Positions 8,136 through 17,110 of a stretch of 64,000 nt of DNA are shown here, piece after piece. The stretch is from Paenibacillus antri (GTDB lineage: Bacteria; Bacillota; Bacilli; Paenibacillales; YIM-B00363): contig NZ_VCIW01000021.1 in assembly GCF_005765165.1 (NCBI RefSeq), positions 93,098 through 157,097 on the forward strand, read 5' to 3'. The notes below the pieces were generated by a model that was not told the DNA's origin, made no database searches, and saw only the letters and a program-made list of their open reading frames with translations. How positions within the stretch are numbered: the stretch's first letter is position 1; each line of letters begins with the position of its first letter. The translations under genes were made by a program, and so were the position numbers.

Positions 8136-9212
8136 CTGTTTCACGATCTGATCGTTAACGGCGCATTGTTGATCGCCATGATTCATATAGGCAGTTTATA
8201 TTACCGATACCGCTCCGAAGACAGCCGGGCGCTCGCCTCGGAGAAGGCGCTGCTCGGCGTCGCCTGCGGCGCGGCGGGCATCGTGCTGATGTTTTATACG
8301 GTCCGAATCTCGGACACGACGATTCTCGACGCGCGCCACATCGCGATCGTGCTGGCCGCAAGCCAGGGGGGCTTGATCGCTTCGGCGGTATGCGGCGTCA
8401 TGATCGCCTTGTTCCGGCTCGTCTTCTTCGGCGTCAGCACGACGGCGCTGTTGGCGGCGGCGAACGTTATTTTCTATGCGATCGTCTGCGGATATCTCTC
8501 CAAGCTGCGGTGGAGCCGGCTGCGGAAATACTTGGCCATGTCGGCGGTCGCGGTCGGGTCGACGCTCCTCGTGTTCGGCATCGTGCTCCCCAAGGAGATG
8601 TTATGGTATACGTGGCTGATGTACATCGGCTTCTCCGCGGGCGGCGGCGTCCTCGTCTATTTCCTAATGGAAAATATTATCGTATCCGACCTGCTGTTCC
8701 AACGGTTCAAGCAGCAGTCGACGACGGACTTCCTGACGGGACTGAACAACGTCCGCCGCTTCGACAAGGCGCTGAACGAATGCATACGGTCGGCCATGCA
8801 ACGCGGCGAGCGGCTGTCGCTGCTCATGATCGACATCGACTTCTTCAAGTCGATCAACGACACGTACGGTCATAAGGCGGGGGACGACGTCTTGCGCGAG
8901 CTCGGCGGGGTGCTGCTGCAGACGTGCCGCTCGGTCGATACGGTATCTCGCAACGGCGGGGAGGAATTTTCCGTGCTGCTGCCGGACTGTACGATCGAGC
9001 GGGCCGTCGAGGTGGCGGAGCGGATCCGGCACGCGGTCGAAGCGCACGCGTTCCCGATCGAGGGGGGGCAGTCGCTGCGGATCACGGTGTCGATCGGGGC
9101 GGCCACGTTCCCCGACATGATGACCCGCTCGGACGAGCTGTTGCAGATGGCCGACGACGGGTTGTACCAAGCGAAGCGGTCCGGTCGTAACCGGGTATGC
9201 GTAGCTTCTTAA
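8136..9212 (+). CDS. Membrane diguanylate cyclase (5TM sensor + GGDEF)
   Basis: About 358 residues. The N-terminal ~190 residues contain 5-6 hydrophobic helices resembling the 5TMR-LYT sensor region (DLIVNGALLIAMIHIGSLYY onward). The C-terminal GGDEF domain has DIDFFKSINDTYGH and an intact NGGEEF signature, so it should make cyclic di-GMP. No RxxD inhibitory site is obvious before GGEEF. The start is uncertain: AGGAGGGG lies 5-7 bases before a CTG at 8136, which fits the first membrane helix, while no ATG, GTG or TTG fits between it and the far-upstream ATG at 7956. The gene ends at a terminator shared with the convergent MFS gene. Confidence 0.85.
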   Translation: MFHDLIVNGALLIAMIHIGSLYYRYRSEDSRALASEKALLGVACGAAGIVLMFYTVRISDTTILDARHIAIVLAASQGGLIASAVCGVMIALFRLVFFGVSTTALLAAANVIFYAIVCGYLSKLRWSRLRKYLAMSAVAVGSTLLVFGIVLPKEMLWYTWLMYIGFSAGGGVLVYFLMENIIVSDLLFQRFKQQSTTDFLTGLNNVRRFDKALNECIRSAMQRGERLSLLMIDIDFFKSINDTYGHKAGDDVLRELGGVLLQTCRSVDTVSRNGGEEFSVLLPDCTIERAVEVAERIRHAVEAHAFPIEGGQSLRITVSIGAATFPDMMTRSDELLQMADDGLYQAKRSGRNRVCVAS

Positions 9213-9223
9213 TGGAAAATAAG

Positions 9224-9275
9224 AAAGGCGCATCGACCCTCCTTGCGTGCGGGGACATCGAATGCGCCTTTTTTC
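9224..9275. terminator. Bidirectional terminator between convergent genes
   Basis: AAAGGCGCAT pairs with ATGCGCCTTT across a ~28-base loop, with TTTTTT on the plus side and an A-rich stretch on the minus side. It separates the rightward diguanylate cyclase gene from the leftward MFS gene. Confidence 0.85.
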
Positions 9276-9277
9276 TG

Positions 9278-10444
9278 TTATTTGAACAGCCGGAACGGGA
9301 ACCACACGTAGAACAAGCCGATGAACAGGAACAACGCCGCGGCCACGAGGAACGGGACCGACAGCCCGAACGAGTCGGCGATAATGCCGCCGATGACCGG
9401 CCCGAGCATGACGCCGATGCCTTCCACCGTCGAGAAGACGCCCCACCCGACGCCCTTCTGCTGCGGCGGCACGAACTGAGCGAGCAGGGCGTTCCAGGCG
9501 GGCAGGACGGCCGCGTAGGAGACGCCGAGCACGATCGCCCAGAACAGACACACCCACAGCGTCTCGATCGTCGTGATCATATAGAGGCCGAAGGCGACGG
9601 AGAGGAAGCCCGCGATCAGGAACCACTTCTTCCCGAGCTTGTCGCTGAGCCGGCCCATCGGCACGAGCGCCAGTACGGCGAAGGCGCCGCCGGTGAGCAG
9701 GAAGAACGAATATTGCGAGTTCGTGAGCAGCAGGTTCTCCTCGGCGAACGTCGGCAGAATCGGGAGAAGCATCGCCGCGCCGAGCGTCTGCAGGATCATG
9801 CCGGGCAGCAGCGGCTTGACCGCCTTCATGTGGACGGCGAGCGCGCCGAGCTGTCGGAAGAACGGTTCGGGGTGCGGGATGTTCTCGGCCCCTTTCACAA
9901 ACCAAGAGATCGCCCACGCGAGCGCCGTCATGCCGAGCAGCACGAGGAACGAGATGCCGTAGTCGAACCAGTCGAGGAAGAAATTCAGCATCACGGGGCC
10001 AAGGCCGAGGCCCATCATCCAAGCCATGTACAAGGCGCCCATCTGCTTGCCGCGTTCGCTCTCCGTCACGCTGCTCATGCCGACGAGCCAGATCGGCGAA
10101 GCGCCGACACCGAACAGAATGGAGCCGACGACGAGCACCCACGCTTCCATTGCATATTCCAACATAAGCAGGCCGACGATCGACAATGCGAAGCAGGTTT
10201 GCAAGATCCACTGCAGCGGGAACCGATCCAGCAAGTACCCGATGCCGAGCTTCGCCACCGTGTCGGCGACGTAGTGCATCGTGACGGCGAAGCCGACGGT
10301 CGTCACGGTCAGGTACAGCTCGTCGACCGCGTATTTCGGAATATAACTGATGAGGATAGCGCCCCGAACGAATTCGATCAGGAAAAAGAGAAAGGCAAGC
10401 CGCGCCAGCGGCATCGGGACGGACAAATTACGTATAGCGTTCAC
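9278..10444 (-). CDS. MFS transporter, possibly an LtaA-like glycolipid flippase
   Basis: A 388-residue major facilitator protein with about 12 membrane helices and a short cytoplasmic loop rich in charge after helix 6. Its start (10444) overlaps the end of the UgtP-type glycosyltransferase gene (10428) by 17 bases, so both are made from one mRNA. In Staphylococcus aureus the glycolipid synthase YpfP/UgtP is followed by LtaA, an MFS protein that moves the diglucosyl-lipid anchor of lipoteichoic acid across the membrane. The same order here suggests a similar job. This is inference from context; family membership alone only supports a transporter. Confidence 0.8.
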   Translation of the reverse strand: MNAIRNLSVPMPLARLAFLFFLIEFVRGAILISYIPKYAVDELYLTVTTVGFAVTMHYVADTVAKLGIGYLLDRFPLQWILQTCFALSIVGLLMLEYAMEAWVLVVGSILFGVGASPIWLVGMSSVTESERGKQMGALYMAWMMGLGLGPVMLNFFLDWFDYGISFLVLLGMTALAWAISWFVKGAENIPHPEPFFRQLGALAVHMKAVKPLLPGMILQTLGAAMLLPILPTFAEENLLLTNSQYSFFLLTGGAFAVLALVPMGRLSDKLGKKWFLIAGFLSVAFGLYMITTIETLWVCLFWAIVLGVSYAAVLPAWNALLAQFVPPQQKGVGWGVFSTVEGIGVMLGPVIGGIIADSFGLSVPFLVAAALFLFIGLFYVWFPFRLFK

Positions 10445-11606
10445 TCGATACTCTCCTTCGTTCCTCGGTGAAGACGGACTCCGAACGGAGGGCGTCCATC
10501 GCCTCTATGATGTCTTGGACGATTCGTTCCGCCGAATGCGTTCGCTTCAGCGCGGCCATCGCCCGGACCGCGAGCTCCCGCCGCTCGGGCCGCTCCATGA
10601 GCGAGCGAACGGCGTCCAGCACCTGCGCGTCGTTCCCGGCGACGAACGCCGCGCCGCGGGACGCCAAATATTCCGCATTGTCCCGCTCTTGCCCGGGAAC
10701 CGGGCGGAGCAGAACGACCGGAAGCTCGCACTGGATCGCTTCGGTCAGCGTGATGCCGCCGGGCTTCGTCACCATCGTCTCCGCGAGCGACATCAGCTCG
10801 TGCATCTCCTTCATGAAGCCGAACACTTTCACGTTCGGCTTTCGCCCCGCGATGTCCCGCATCGAAGCGTACAGCGATTCGTTCTTGCCGCAGACGACCG
10901 CCAGCTGCACGTTCGGCAGCGCGGCCAACGCGTCGCATACGTCGCGCAGCCCTTGCAGCACGCCGTACGAGCCCGCCATGATCAGGACGGTTCGCCGCGC
11001 CGGGTCGAGGCCGTATTTGGCGTAGAGCGCATCCGACCGTTCCATCGGGCGGAAGGCGCTCTTGAGCGGGATTCCGGTGACGCGAACGCGGTGTTCGGGC
11101 ACCCCCGCCGCGGTCATGGCGGCCTGGAGGTCGTCCGTCGCTACGTAATATCGGTCGATGAGCGGATGGATCCATCGCGCGTGCATGACGTAATCGGTCA
11201 ATACGTTGAAGATCGGGATCGCGACGCCTCGCCTCCGCCGCAGCTCGGGCATCGCGAGCGTCGGGAACGTGTTCACGACGGCGTCCGGCCGCTCGCGGTC
11301 GAGAATTTGCCGCAGCTTGCCGGTTCCCCAGCCGTGGAACCACGCGGAGAACCATGTGTCGTCGCGCATCTCCCGCGTGCTGTAGTACGACCAGCCGTAC
11401 AACTTGGGGAATAATGTATAACTTTTAATATATATGTATTTGGTTAATTCATTCAGCCTTGGATACGCCTCCGCGAATAAATCCACCAACGATACTTCGC
11501 AGCCGGCTTCGCGTTCGAACCGTTCCTTCAGCGCGTTGGAAACTTGGATGTGGCCGTCGCCGTAGCTGGCGTACACAATCATCACTTTCTTCTTCTCCGT
11601 CGTCAC
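10428..11606 (-). CDS. ugtP: UgtP-type diacylglycerol glucosyltransferase
   Basis: A 392-residue protein of the MGDG synthase/GT28 type. The N-terminal domain has the GDGHIQVSNAL motif and NTFPTLAMPELRRR. The C-terminal domain has the nucleotide-sugar site KPGGITLTEAIQCELPVVL. UgtP adds glucose from UDP-glucose to diacylglycerol, making glycolipids for the membrane and the lipoteichoic acid anchor. The start is GTG at 11606 with AAGGAG upstream. It is co-transcribed with the downstream MFS gene (17-base overlap). Confidence 0.85.
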   Translation of the reverse strand: MTTEKKKVMIVYASYGDGHIQVSNALKERFEREAGCEVSLVDLFAEAYPRLNELTKYIYIKSYTLFPKLYGWSYYSTREMRDDTWFSAWFHGWGTGKLRQILDRERPDAVVNTFPTLAMPELRRRRGVAIPIFNVLTDYVMHARWIHPLIDRYYVATDDLQAAMTAAGVPEHRVRVTGIPLKSAFRPMERSDALYAKYGLDPARRTVLIMAGSYGVLQGLRDVCDALAALPNVQLAVVCGKNESLYASMRDIAGRKPNVKVFGFMKEMHELMSLAETMVTKPGGITLTEAIQCELPVVLLRPVPGQERDNAEYLASRGAAFVAGNDAQVLDAVRSLMERPERRELAVRAMAALKRTHSAERIVQDIIEAMDALRSESVFTEERRRVSSERYT

Positions 11607-11711
11607 TCCGCGCTCATCTCCTTCTCGGGAGGACTCACAACAGGTCCGTTGCTAATTGTAACTCGAACGGGCGGGAATTGCACACGTCTTCCGCAAGCGT
11701 GCCTCCCCGAC

Positions 11712-12785
11712 CTAAGACGGGGGCGGAGAGGCTGCGCCGGGGCCGTCCGGGTCCGCGGCGAGCACGTATCGCTCGAACAGCGACAGCGGGTGCTTCCAGC
11801 GGCTGACCTTCGGGTCGGCGGCGAAGACGGCCGCGAGCCGGCGCTCCGGCACGACGAAGACGAGCTGCCCGCCGTGCCCGAGGGCGCAGCGGACCGCCTC
11901 GCCCGTCGCCGCGCGGGCGATCCACCAGTGCCCGCCGTATCGGCCGAAGGCGGGCAGCCCTTCCCCGAGCGGCGTGAACGCGAGGCGCACGTAGTCGGGC
12001 GGCAGGATGCGCCGCCCTTCCCATACGCCGCCGGTCGCGTGCAGCCAGCCGAGCTTCGCGAGGTCGCGCCCGGTGAGCGCGAGCCCGATATGGCCGACCG
12101 TGACGCCCTGCGGGTCGGCTTCCCACGGCGGCGGCGCGATGCCGAGCGGGCCGAAGATCGCTTCCTGCGCGACGTCGGACGCAGGGCGGCCGGTCGCCGC
12201 GGTGACCGCGGCCGAGAGCAGATGCGAGTCGACGCTGCGATACACGAAGGCGCCCCGCGTCTCGGGATCGACCGGCAGCCGGAGCGCGAAGCGAACCCAG
12301 TGACGCGAGCGGTGCAGCCGCGGCACGAACGCTTCGCCGAGCCGCTTGCCGGTCTTCCAGTGCAGACCGGACGTCATCGCCAGCAGCTGCCGGGTCGTCG
12401 TCGCGCGAACGTCCTCGCTCGCCGCGCGAGGCAGCAGCTCCGGGAACAGCGCCTCCAGCGTCGGCGGCTTCTCGCCGCCGTCGTCGCCGAGCGCGCCGGC
12501 GCAGGCGGCGACGGCCGCGGTCGCGCTCTTCGTCGCGGAGCGCAGGTCGAGGCGCGTCGAGGCGTCCGCGCCGCCATAGTACCGCTCGAAGACGAGGGCC
12601 CCGTCTTTCGCGACGAGGAAGCAGCGCATCTTCGGGAAGCGCTTCTGAATGTCTTCGTCCGCTTGGAGGAGCGGCGCCGGGTCCATGTTCGCCTCCGCCG
12701 GCGAGGCGAACGTCCACGTCTTTCCGCCCGCGTCCGGGGCGAACCGCGGGGGCTCCGTCGAGACGTCGTTCCTTGGGGCGTCCAT
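11712..12785 (-). CDS. Serine hydrolase of the beta-lactamase class C family
   Basis: A 357-residue protein with the three motifs of this family: S83-ATK86 (nucleophile and general base), Y182-RS, and H304-GG. The C-terminal part (RYGGHWWIARA) is typical of family VIII esterase/D-aminopeptidase-like enzymes. No signal peptide is evident, so it may be cytoplasmic, and the substrate is unknown. The start at 12785 (ATG GAC GCC) is preferred because AAGGAG lies 11 bases before it; the in-frame GTG at 12797 overlaps that site. It lies upstream of ugtP on the same strand with a 105-base gap. Confidence 0.85.
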   Translation of the reverse strand: MDAPRNDVSTEPPRFAPDAGGKTWTFASPAEANMDPAPLLQADEDIQKRFPKMRCFLVAKDGALVFERYYGGADASTRLDLRSATKSATAAVAACAGALGDDGGEKPPTLEALFPELLPRAASEDVRATTTRQLLAMTSGLHWKTGKRLGEAFVPRLHRSRHWVRFALRLPVDPETRGAFVYRSVDSHLLSAAVTAATGRPASDVAQEAIFGPLGIAPPPWEADPQGVTVGHIGLALTGRDLAKLGWLHATGGVWEGRRILPPDYVRLAFTPLGEGLPAFGRYGGHWWIARAATGEAVRCALGHGGQLVFVVPERRLAAVFAADPKVSRWKHPLSLFERYVLAADPDGPGAASPPPS

Positions 12786-12856
12786 GGATGAGGGCACTCC
12801 TTTTTCCTAGAGATGGTAATAGGGTGCCCAAATTTCGAGTGCGCCAAATAAATTAA

Positions 12857-12885
12857 GGGACATAATTATCTGAATATTGTATTAT
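12857..12885 (+). promoter_or_regulatory. Possible promoter in an AT-rich stretch
   Basis: GGGACA and TATTAT are 17 bp apart within a markedly AT-rich stretch upstream of the small gene at 12962. The -35 element is weak. Confidence 0.3.
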
Positions 12886-12961
12886 GTATGTATAGATGCA
12901 TTACTGCCTGACCTACCTAGCCGCTTACGAACAAAGTAATGTTACGGAGAGGAGCAAGCTT

Positions 12962-13150
12962 ATGGCTGCAAAAGGAAGTAATGAAGTAAAGGATAGTGTG
13001 AGAGAACTGGTTCGAATCTATAGGCCTGCCAATCCGCGCAAATTCGTAAAAGACTACGTGAAGAAATACCGCATCCCCGGAGGTTACGAAGACGCTCTTA
13101 CGCGCCTCGTCGAATTCGAAATGGCGAAGCTGGAAGGATCGGTGTCGTAA
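12962..13150 (+). CDS. Small basic/acidic hypothetical protein
   Basis: A 62-residue protein (MAAKGSNEVKDSVRELVRIY at its start) with two likely helices and many charged residues, and no membrane segment or known motif. The start at 12962 has GAGAGGAG upstream and follows an AT-rich promoter-like region. It ends in a strong terminator, so it is a separate, real-looking transcription unit. I do not recognise the family. Confidence 0.65.
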   Translation: MAAKGSNEVKDSVRELVRIYRPANPRKFVKDYVKKYRIPGGYEDALTRLVEFEMAKLEGSVS

Positions 13151-13168
13151 CAGAGTTGACTATACAGC

Positions 13169-13202
13169 GACCGCCGAACGGACATCCGTTCGGCGGTTTT
13201 TC
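13169..13202 (+). terminator. Intrinsic terminator after the small gene
   Basis: ACCGCCGAACG pairs with CGTTCGGCGGT around a short loop, followed by TTTTTC. Confidence 0.9.
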
Positions 13203-13254
13203 GTTTGCGGCGCGCAGGTTTCGGGTGCGGGGACGAGTCCCGATCCTCGCAGCT

Positions 13255-13557
13255 GCGGAAAATTCCAATAAAGCCGGCCGCCCAAGCGCGAATTTGCGCT
13301 TATTGGCGGAAAACTCCGCTAAAGACGTGCATCTAAGCGCGAATTCGCGCTTATACGCGGAACATTCCGCTAAAGTCGTGCGCTTAAGCGCGGATTCGCG
13401 CTTATACGCGGAAAACTCCGCATAAGACGTGCGTGGAAGCGCGGATTCGCGCTTATACGCGGAACATTACGCTAAAGACGTGCATCTAAGCTCGAATTCG
13501 CGCTTATTAGCGGAAAACTCCGCTAAAGTCGTGCGCCCAAGCGCGGATTCGCGCTAG
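13255..13557. repeat. Array A4, six 51-bp double-palindrome units
   Basis: Units begin GCGGAA at 13255, 13306, 13357, 13408, 13459 and 13510, always 51 bp apart. Each has two dyads: GCGGAAAACTCCGC and AAGCGCGAATTCGCGCTT, the latter a perfect 18-bp palindrome in the best copies. Variation between copies is mostly in the linker (GACGTGCATCT or GTCGTGCGCTT) or in one arm of a palindrome. The array sits between convergent genes and ends three bases before the stop codon of the leftward DMT gene. Several hairpins at that gene's 3' end could act as an mRNA 3' structure. Confidence 0.95.
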
Positions 13558-13560
13558 CCC

Positions 13561-14565
13561 CTACTTCCCCGTCGGCGAAGCGGGAACAGCCGCGACTTGC
13601 GCGGATGGCGCGGCGCCGGTCGCCGCAGCGTCCTCGGTCGCGCTTGCCCCGGACACCTCCGACGCCTCCGCCTCGTCGCCGTGCCGATGGCCGCCGGAGC
13701 GCAGGAACAGCCATACGCCGCCGATGAGCAGCGCGCCCGCGAACGCCTGCAGCGCCGTCAACCGCTCGTCGAGCAGCGCCCAAGCGAGCAGCGACGCGCC
13801 TACCGGCTCGCCGAGCACCGCCATCGAGACGGTAGTGGCGCCGGTGTACTTCAGCAGCCAGTTGAACAGCAGATGGCCGAAGACGGTCGGCACGGCGGCC
13901 ATCAGCGCGAAGATGAGCCAGTCGTTCGATGCATAGCCGAAGAACGAGAAGCCGGCCGCGAGGTTATAGACCGCGAACGCCGCGGCCGCCGCCAGGAAGA
14001 CGGTATAGCTGTAGACGAACGACGAGATGCGCCCCCGCAGCGCCTGTCCGAGCAGCATATGCACGACGACGGCCAGCGTGCCGAGGATCGACAGCAGGTC
14101 GCCGTAGAGCGCCGTGCCCGAGAGGCGGAAGTCGCCCCAGCCGATGAGCACCGCGCCGATCAGGGCGACGCCCATCGCCGCGACCGCGGCGCCGCGGATG
14201 CGTTCTCGGAAGAAGATGAGCGCCCCGATCATGACGAGCACCGGCTCGAGCGTCATCAGCACGGTGGAGCTGGCGACGGTCGTGTAGCGAAGGGAGCCCA
14301 TCCACAGCAAGAAGTGCAGCGCCAGCATGAAGCCGGACAGCCCGAGCAGCGCCCAATCCCGCCCCGACACGGCGCCGAGTTCGGCGCGATAGCGGAACAG
14401 GAAAGGGGTCATGCCGACCAAGGTAAGCCCCAGGCGATACATGCCGATGACCGACACAGGCGCGTCGGTCCACTTCACGAAGATAGCCGAAAACGATATC
14501 GCGATAATGCCGACAAACAATAAACTCCATAGGAACGCTCGGCGCTCCGTCCAACCAGGGTTCAC
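13561..14565 (-). CDS. EamA/DMT-family transporter
   Basis: A 334-residue protein with ten predicted membrane helices in two EamA repeats (starting LWSLLFVGIIAISFSAIF and LYGDLLSILGTLAVVVHML). It is a drug/metabolite transporter of unknown substrate. The last ~45 residues are a soluble tail rich in Ala, Ser, Glu and Thr, longer than usual. The start is GTG at 14565 with GAAAGGAAG upstream. It is transcribed divergently from the AraC-type regulator at 14844, and its 3' end abuts the 51-bp palindrome array. Confidence 0.85.
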   Translation of the reverse strand: MNPGWTERRAFLWSLLFVGIIAISFSAIFVKWTDAPVSVIGMYRLGLTLVGMTPFLFRYRAELGAVSGRDWALLGLSGFMLALHFLLWMGSLRYTTVASSTVLMTLEPVLVMIGALIFFRERIRGAAVAAMGVALIGAVLIGWGDFRLSGTALYGDLLSILGTLAVVVHMLLGQALRGRISSFVYSYTVFLAAAAAFAVYNLAAGFSFFGYASNDWLIFALMAAVPTVFGHLLFNWLLKYTGATTVSMAVLGEPVGASLLAWALLDERLTALQAFAGALLIGGVWLFLRSGGHRHGDEAEASEVSGASATEDAAATGAAPSAQVAAVPASPTGK

Positions 14566-14642
14566 GGTGAGGCTTCCTTTCTAACCAATGTTCAAATGAA
14601 ATGACGTTCCCTAGTATAACAGGAAGGGCGCGGCGGCCGCTA

Positions 14643-14697
14643 GGTTCTCAAACGGAGGTTTTCTTCCTGCCGCCGGCGATTTCGCCGTTTCAGAACC
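14643..14697. promoter_or_regulatory. Long hairpin in the leader of the AraC-type regulator
   Basis: GGTTCTCAAACGG pairs with CCGTTTCAGAACC through 12 base pairs with one C-C mismatch, around a ~29-base loop. It lies in the divergent intergenic region. No T-run follows, so it is more likely a leader structure or a binding site than a terminator. No known riboswitch is recognised. Confidence 0.4.
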
Positions 14698-14843
14698 CGA
14701 TGCGCCGAATGAAAACTAGGCGCGAGCCGGAGCGCATGGTACGATCTCGTTGGAAAAGGCGAAATCCGGCGGGCCGAAGGAAGAGGATGCGAGAGGCGGC
14801 GCGCCGAAGACGTAAGCGACAACCGGCGAACGGAGGCGGAACG

Positions 14844-17096
14844 ATGCGCGAGCTGCTGACGCGGAATCACTTTCGTCTGCTCTTATGGGCGGGGATCGTG
14901 TTTACGCTGATCATCATTCCCTTTTCCTTGTTTTTATCCAACCAATTTTCGAAGTACGCGCATTCGCAGATGGATTTGTTCCATCGCGATAAGGTCGTCC
15001 ATACGGCGAGCCAAACCGAATTCATTCTAAACAAGCTGAAGTCGTACGGATTGAACATGTACGAGGACCGAACGATTCAGGGCTGGCTTCAGCGGGAGAG
15101 GCCGGATCCGTTGGCGGACATGGAGGTGTTGAATACGCTGACCACCTTCATGTCCACGGAGCCGTTCATTCGGCGAGCGTATTTGATGAACCTCCGGACG
15201 CGCCAAGCGTTCGACTCGCAGACGGGGGTCACTTCGTTCGAGGCCTTCCAAGACCAGGTCATGTTGAAGCGGGTGCAAGAGCAGCAGTCCTTGTTCCTGC
15301 AATTTCAACCGCACGAGGCGCAAGGCGACGCCCATTTGTCCTTGGTCGTCCCTTCGACGCCGGCGAAGCGGGATATCCGCGGATACTTGGTGCTCCTGCT
15401 CGACAATCGCGCGCTGCAGACCCACCTGCTGGCGCATAACGAGGAGCTGGGCACGAACCTGATCGTGCTGGACGAGGAGGGGCGCAACGTCTTAGGCGGG
15501 GAGGGAAGCGGCGAGTCGATCGCCGCCTTGCTGAGCGGGGCGAGAACCGACGGGGCGGCGCCCTCGGTGGTCGAATTCGATACGGGGCGGCGATTGTTCG
15601 TGAACTCCGCCGCGATACCGTCGCAGAAGTGGACCGTCCACTCTCTGACCGAGATGAGGAGCTTTCGGAGCCAGGCGGATTCGTTCCAGCGGCGTATCGT
15701 CATGTACTCGTTACTGCTGCTCGTCCTGCTGCTGACGGCCGCCATGTGGAATTCGAGGCGCGCCGTCCGGCCGTTCCGGCATCTGGCGGAGCAGCTGCAG
15801 CGGAAGTTCAACGCCGACGCCGGCCATTCGTCCGCGCCGCCCGTCGTCCGCGACGAATACAGCATGCTCAAATACGGGATCGAGAAGCTGTCCAATCAAG
15901 TCGACGAGATGAACGTGTCGCTGCGGGATCGGCAAGGCATCGTGAAGGCGGAATATTTGCGCCAGTGGGTGCTGCAAGGACGGCTCGGCCGCGCGGTGAG
16001 GGGCGAGATCGCCGAAGCGACGGACCTCTTCGCCAAGGAGAAGCTTCGGCTCGCGGTGATCAAGATCGAATCGTATCATGCTTTCGCCGAACGTTACGAT
16101 TTCGAGTCTCGGCGGCTGTTCACTTACGCGCTGTGCAATATCGCGGAAGAAGTCGTCCGCGGCGAAGGCGGGGCGTTCGAGGCGGTCGATTTCGCCGGGG
16201 ACCACATCGTCCTGCTGATCGGACTGGACCGCGACGAGTCCGACATGATGGCGATCCTCGAGACCGCCAAGAAACACGTGCGTCAGTACATCCGGGTGAA
16301 CATCGTCGTCGCGGTAAGCGACGCGAAGGACATCGACGACGATCTTCGGGCGGTATACGACTTCGTGCTCGAACTGACCTTGCTGAAGTTCATCAACGGA
16401 AGCGACCGGATTTACACCGAAGGCGATTATGAGCGTTACGTACATATGATGGACCCCGTCGTCGAACGCAAGGGCGTCGAGAAGCTGTTGGCGTCGGTGA
16501 AAGCCGGCAACGGCGAACAAGTCGTCGAGTCGTTGGATGAGCTGTTCGGTCAGCTCGCGGCGATGAAGTTTTCGGAGTGCAAGGTGCAGCTGACCGTATT
16601 GTTGTTTTCGGTCGTGAAGGAGTTCGAGAAGCTGTCGGCCCTCCAGGGGGTGGACGGGATCGAGAAGCAGCTTGCCGGATTCCCGACGCTGCAAGACTTA
16701 AGGAGATGGCTGGAGCAAGAGCTGATGGAAATTATGGAGCGGCTGAACAGCAGGCAGGGGTCCGACCGCAAGGGAAAGCTGGCCGAGGAGATGGCCGCGT
16801 ACATCGCTTATCGGATTCACGACCCGATGCTGTCGGCCGACGACGTGGCGGAGCACGTCTCGTTGTCCGCCAAGTACGTGAGGCAAATCTTTATGGAAAC
16901 CCATAATCAATCGCTGTCGGCGTATATGCTCGACCTGCGGGTCAACAAGGTGAAGGAGCTTCTGGTCACGACGGCGTTGTCCGTGTCGGATATCGGGGAG
17001 CGATCCGGCTTTCTGACGAAGAGCCACTTCTTCACGGCGTTCAAGAAAGCGACGGGCGTGACGCCGAACCAGTACCGCCAACAACATTCTACATGA
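14844..17096 (+). CDS. Membrane-anchored AraC-family regulator
   Basis: A 750-residue protein: a helix at ~12-32 (LLLWAGIVFTLIIIPFSLFL), an extracellular cache-like sensor at ~35-285, a second helix near 290-305, a HAMP-like/coiled segment, a central domain, and a C-terminal AraC HTH pair (ADDVAEHVSLSAKYVRQIF and VSDIGERSGFLTKSHFFTAF). It probably senses a sugar outside the cell and directly activates the downstream uptake genes. ATG 14844 follows CGGAGGCGG. The neighbouring binding-protein gene starts almost at its stop, indicating an operon. This one-component type is common beside carbohydrate ABC importers in Paenibacillus. Confidence 0.9.
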   Translation: MRELLTRNHFRLLLWAGIVFTLIIIPFSLFLSNQFSKYAHSQMDLFHRDKVVHTASQTEFILNKLKSYGLNMYEDRTIQGWLQRERPDPLADMEVLNTLTTFMSTEPFIRRAYLMNLRTRQAFDSQTGVTSFEAFQDQVMLKRVQEQQSLFLQFQPHEAQGDAHLSLVVPSTPAKRDIRGYLVLLLDNRALQTHLLAHNEELGTNLIVLDEEGRNVLGGEGSGESIAALLSGARTDGAAPSVVEFDTGRRLFVNSAAIPSQKWTVHSLTEMRSFRSQADSFQRRIVMYSLLLLVLLLTAAMWNSRRAVRPFRHLAEQLQRKFNADAGHSSAPPVVRDEYSMLKYGIEKLSNQVDEMNVSLRDRQGIVKAEYLRQWVLQGRLGRAVRGEIAEATDLFAKEKLRLAVIKIESYHAFAERYDFESRRLFTYALCNIAEEVVRGEGGAFEAVDFAGDHIVLLIGLDRDESDMMAILETAKKHVRQYIRVNIVVAVSDAKDIDDDLRAVYDFVLELTLLKFINGSDRIYTEGDYERYVHMMDPVVERKGVEKLLASVKAGNGEQVVESLDELFGQLAAMKFSECKVQLTVLLFSVVKEFEKLSALQGVDGIEKQLAGFPTLQDLRRWLEQELMEIMERLNSRQGSDRKGKLAEEMAAYIAYRIHDPMLSADDVAEHVSLSAKYVRQIFMETHNQSLSAYMLDLRVNKVKELLVTTALSVSDIGERSGFLTKSHFFTAFKKATGVTPNQYRQQHST

Positions 17097-17110
17097 GGGG
17101 AGGGGTCGGA

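Noticed and set aside
17093..17095. ATG start for the first locus 1 binding protein
   Set aside because: It overlaps the upstream stop but has no ribosome binding site; GTG at 17111 has a strong one and gives a normal signal peptide.
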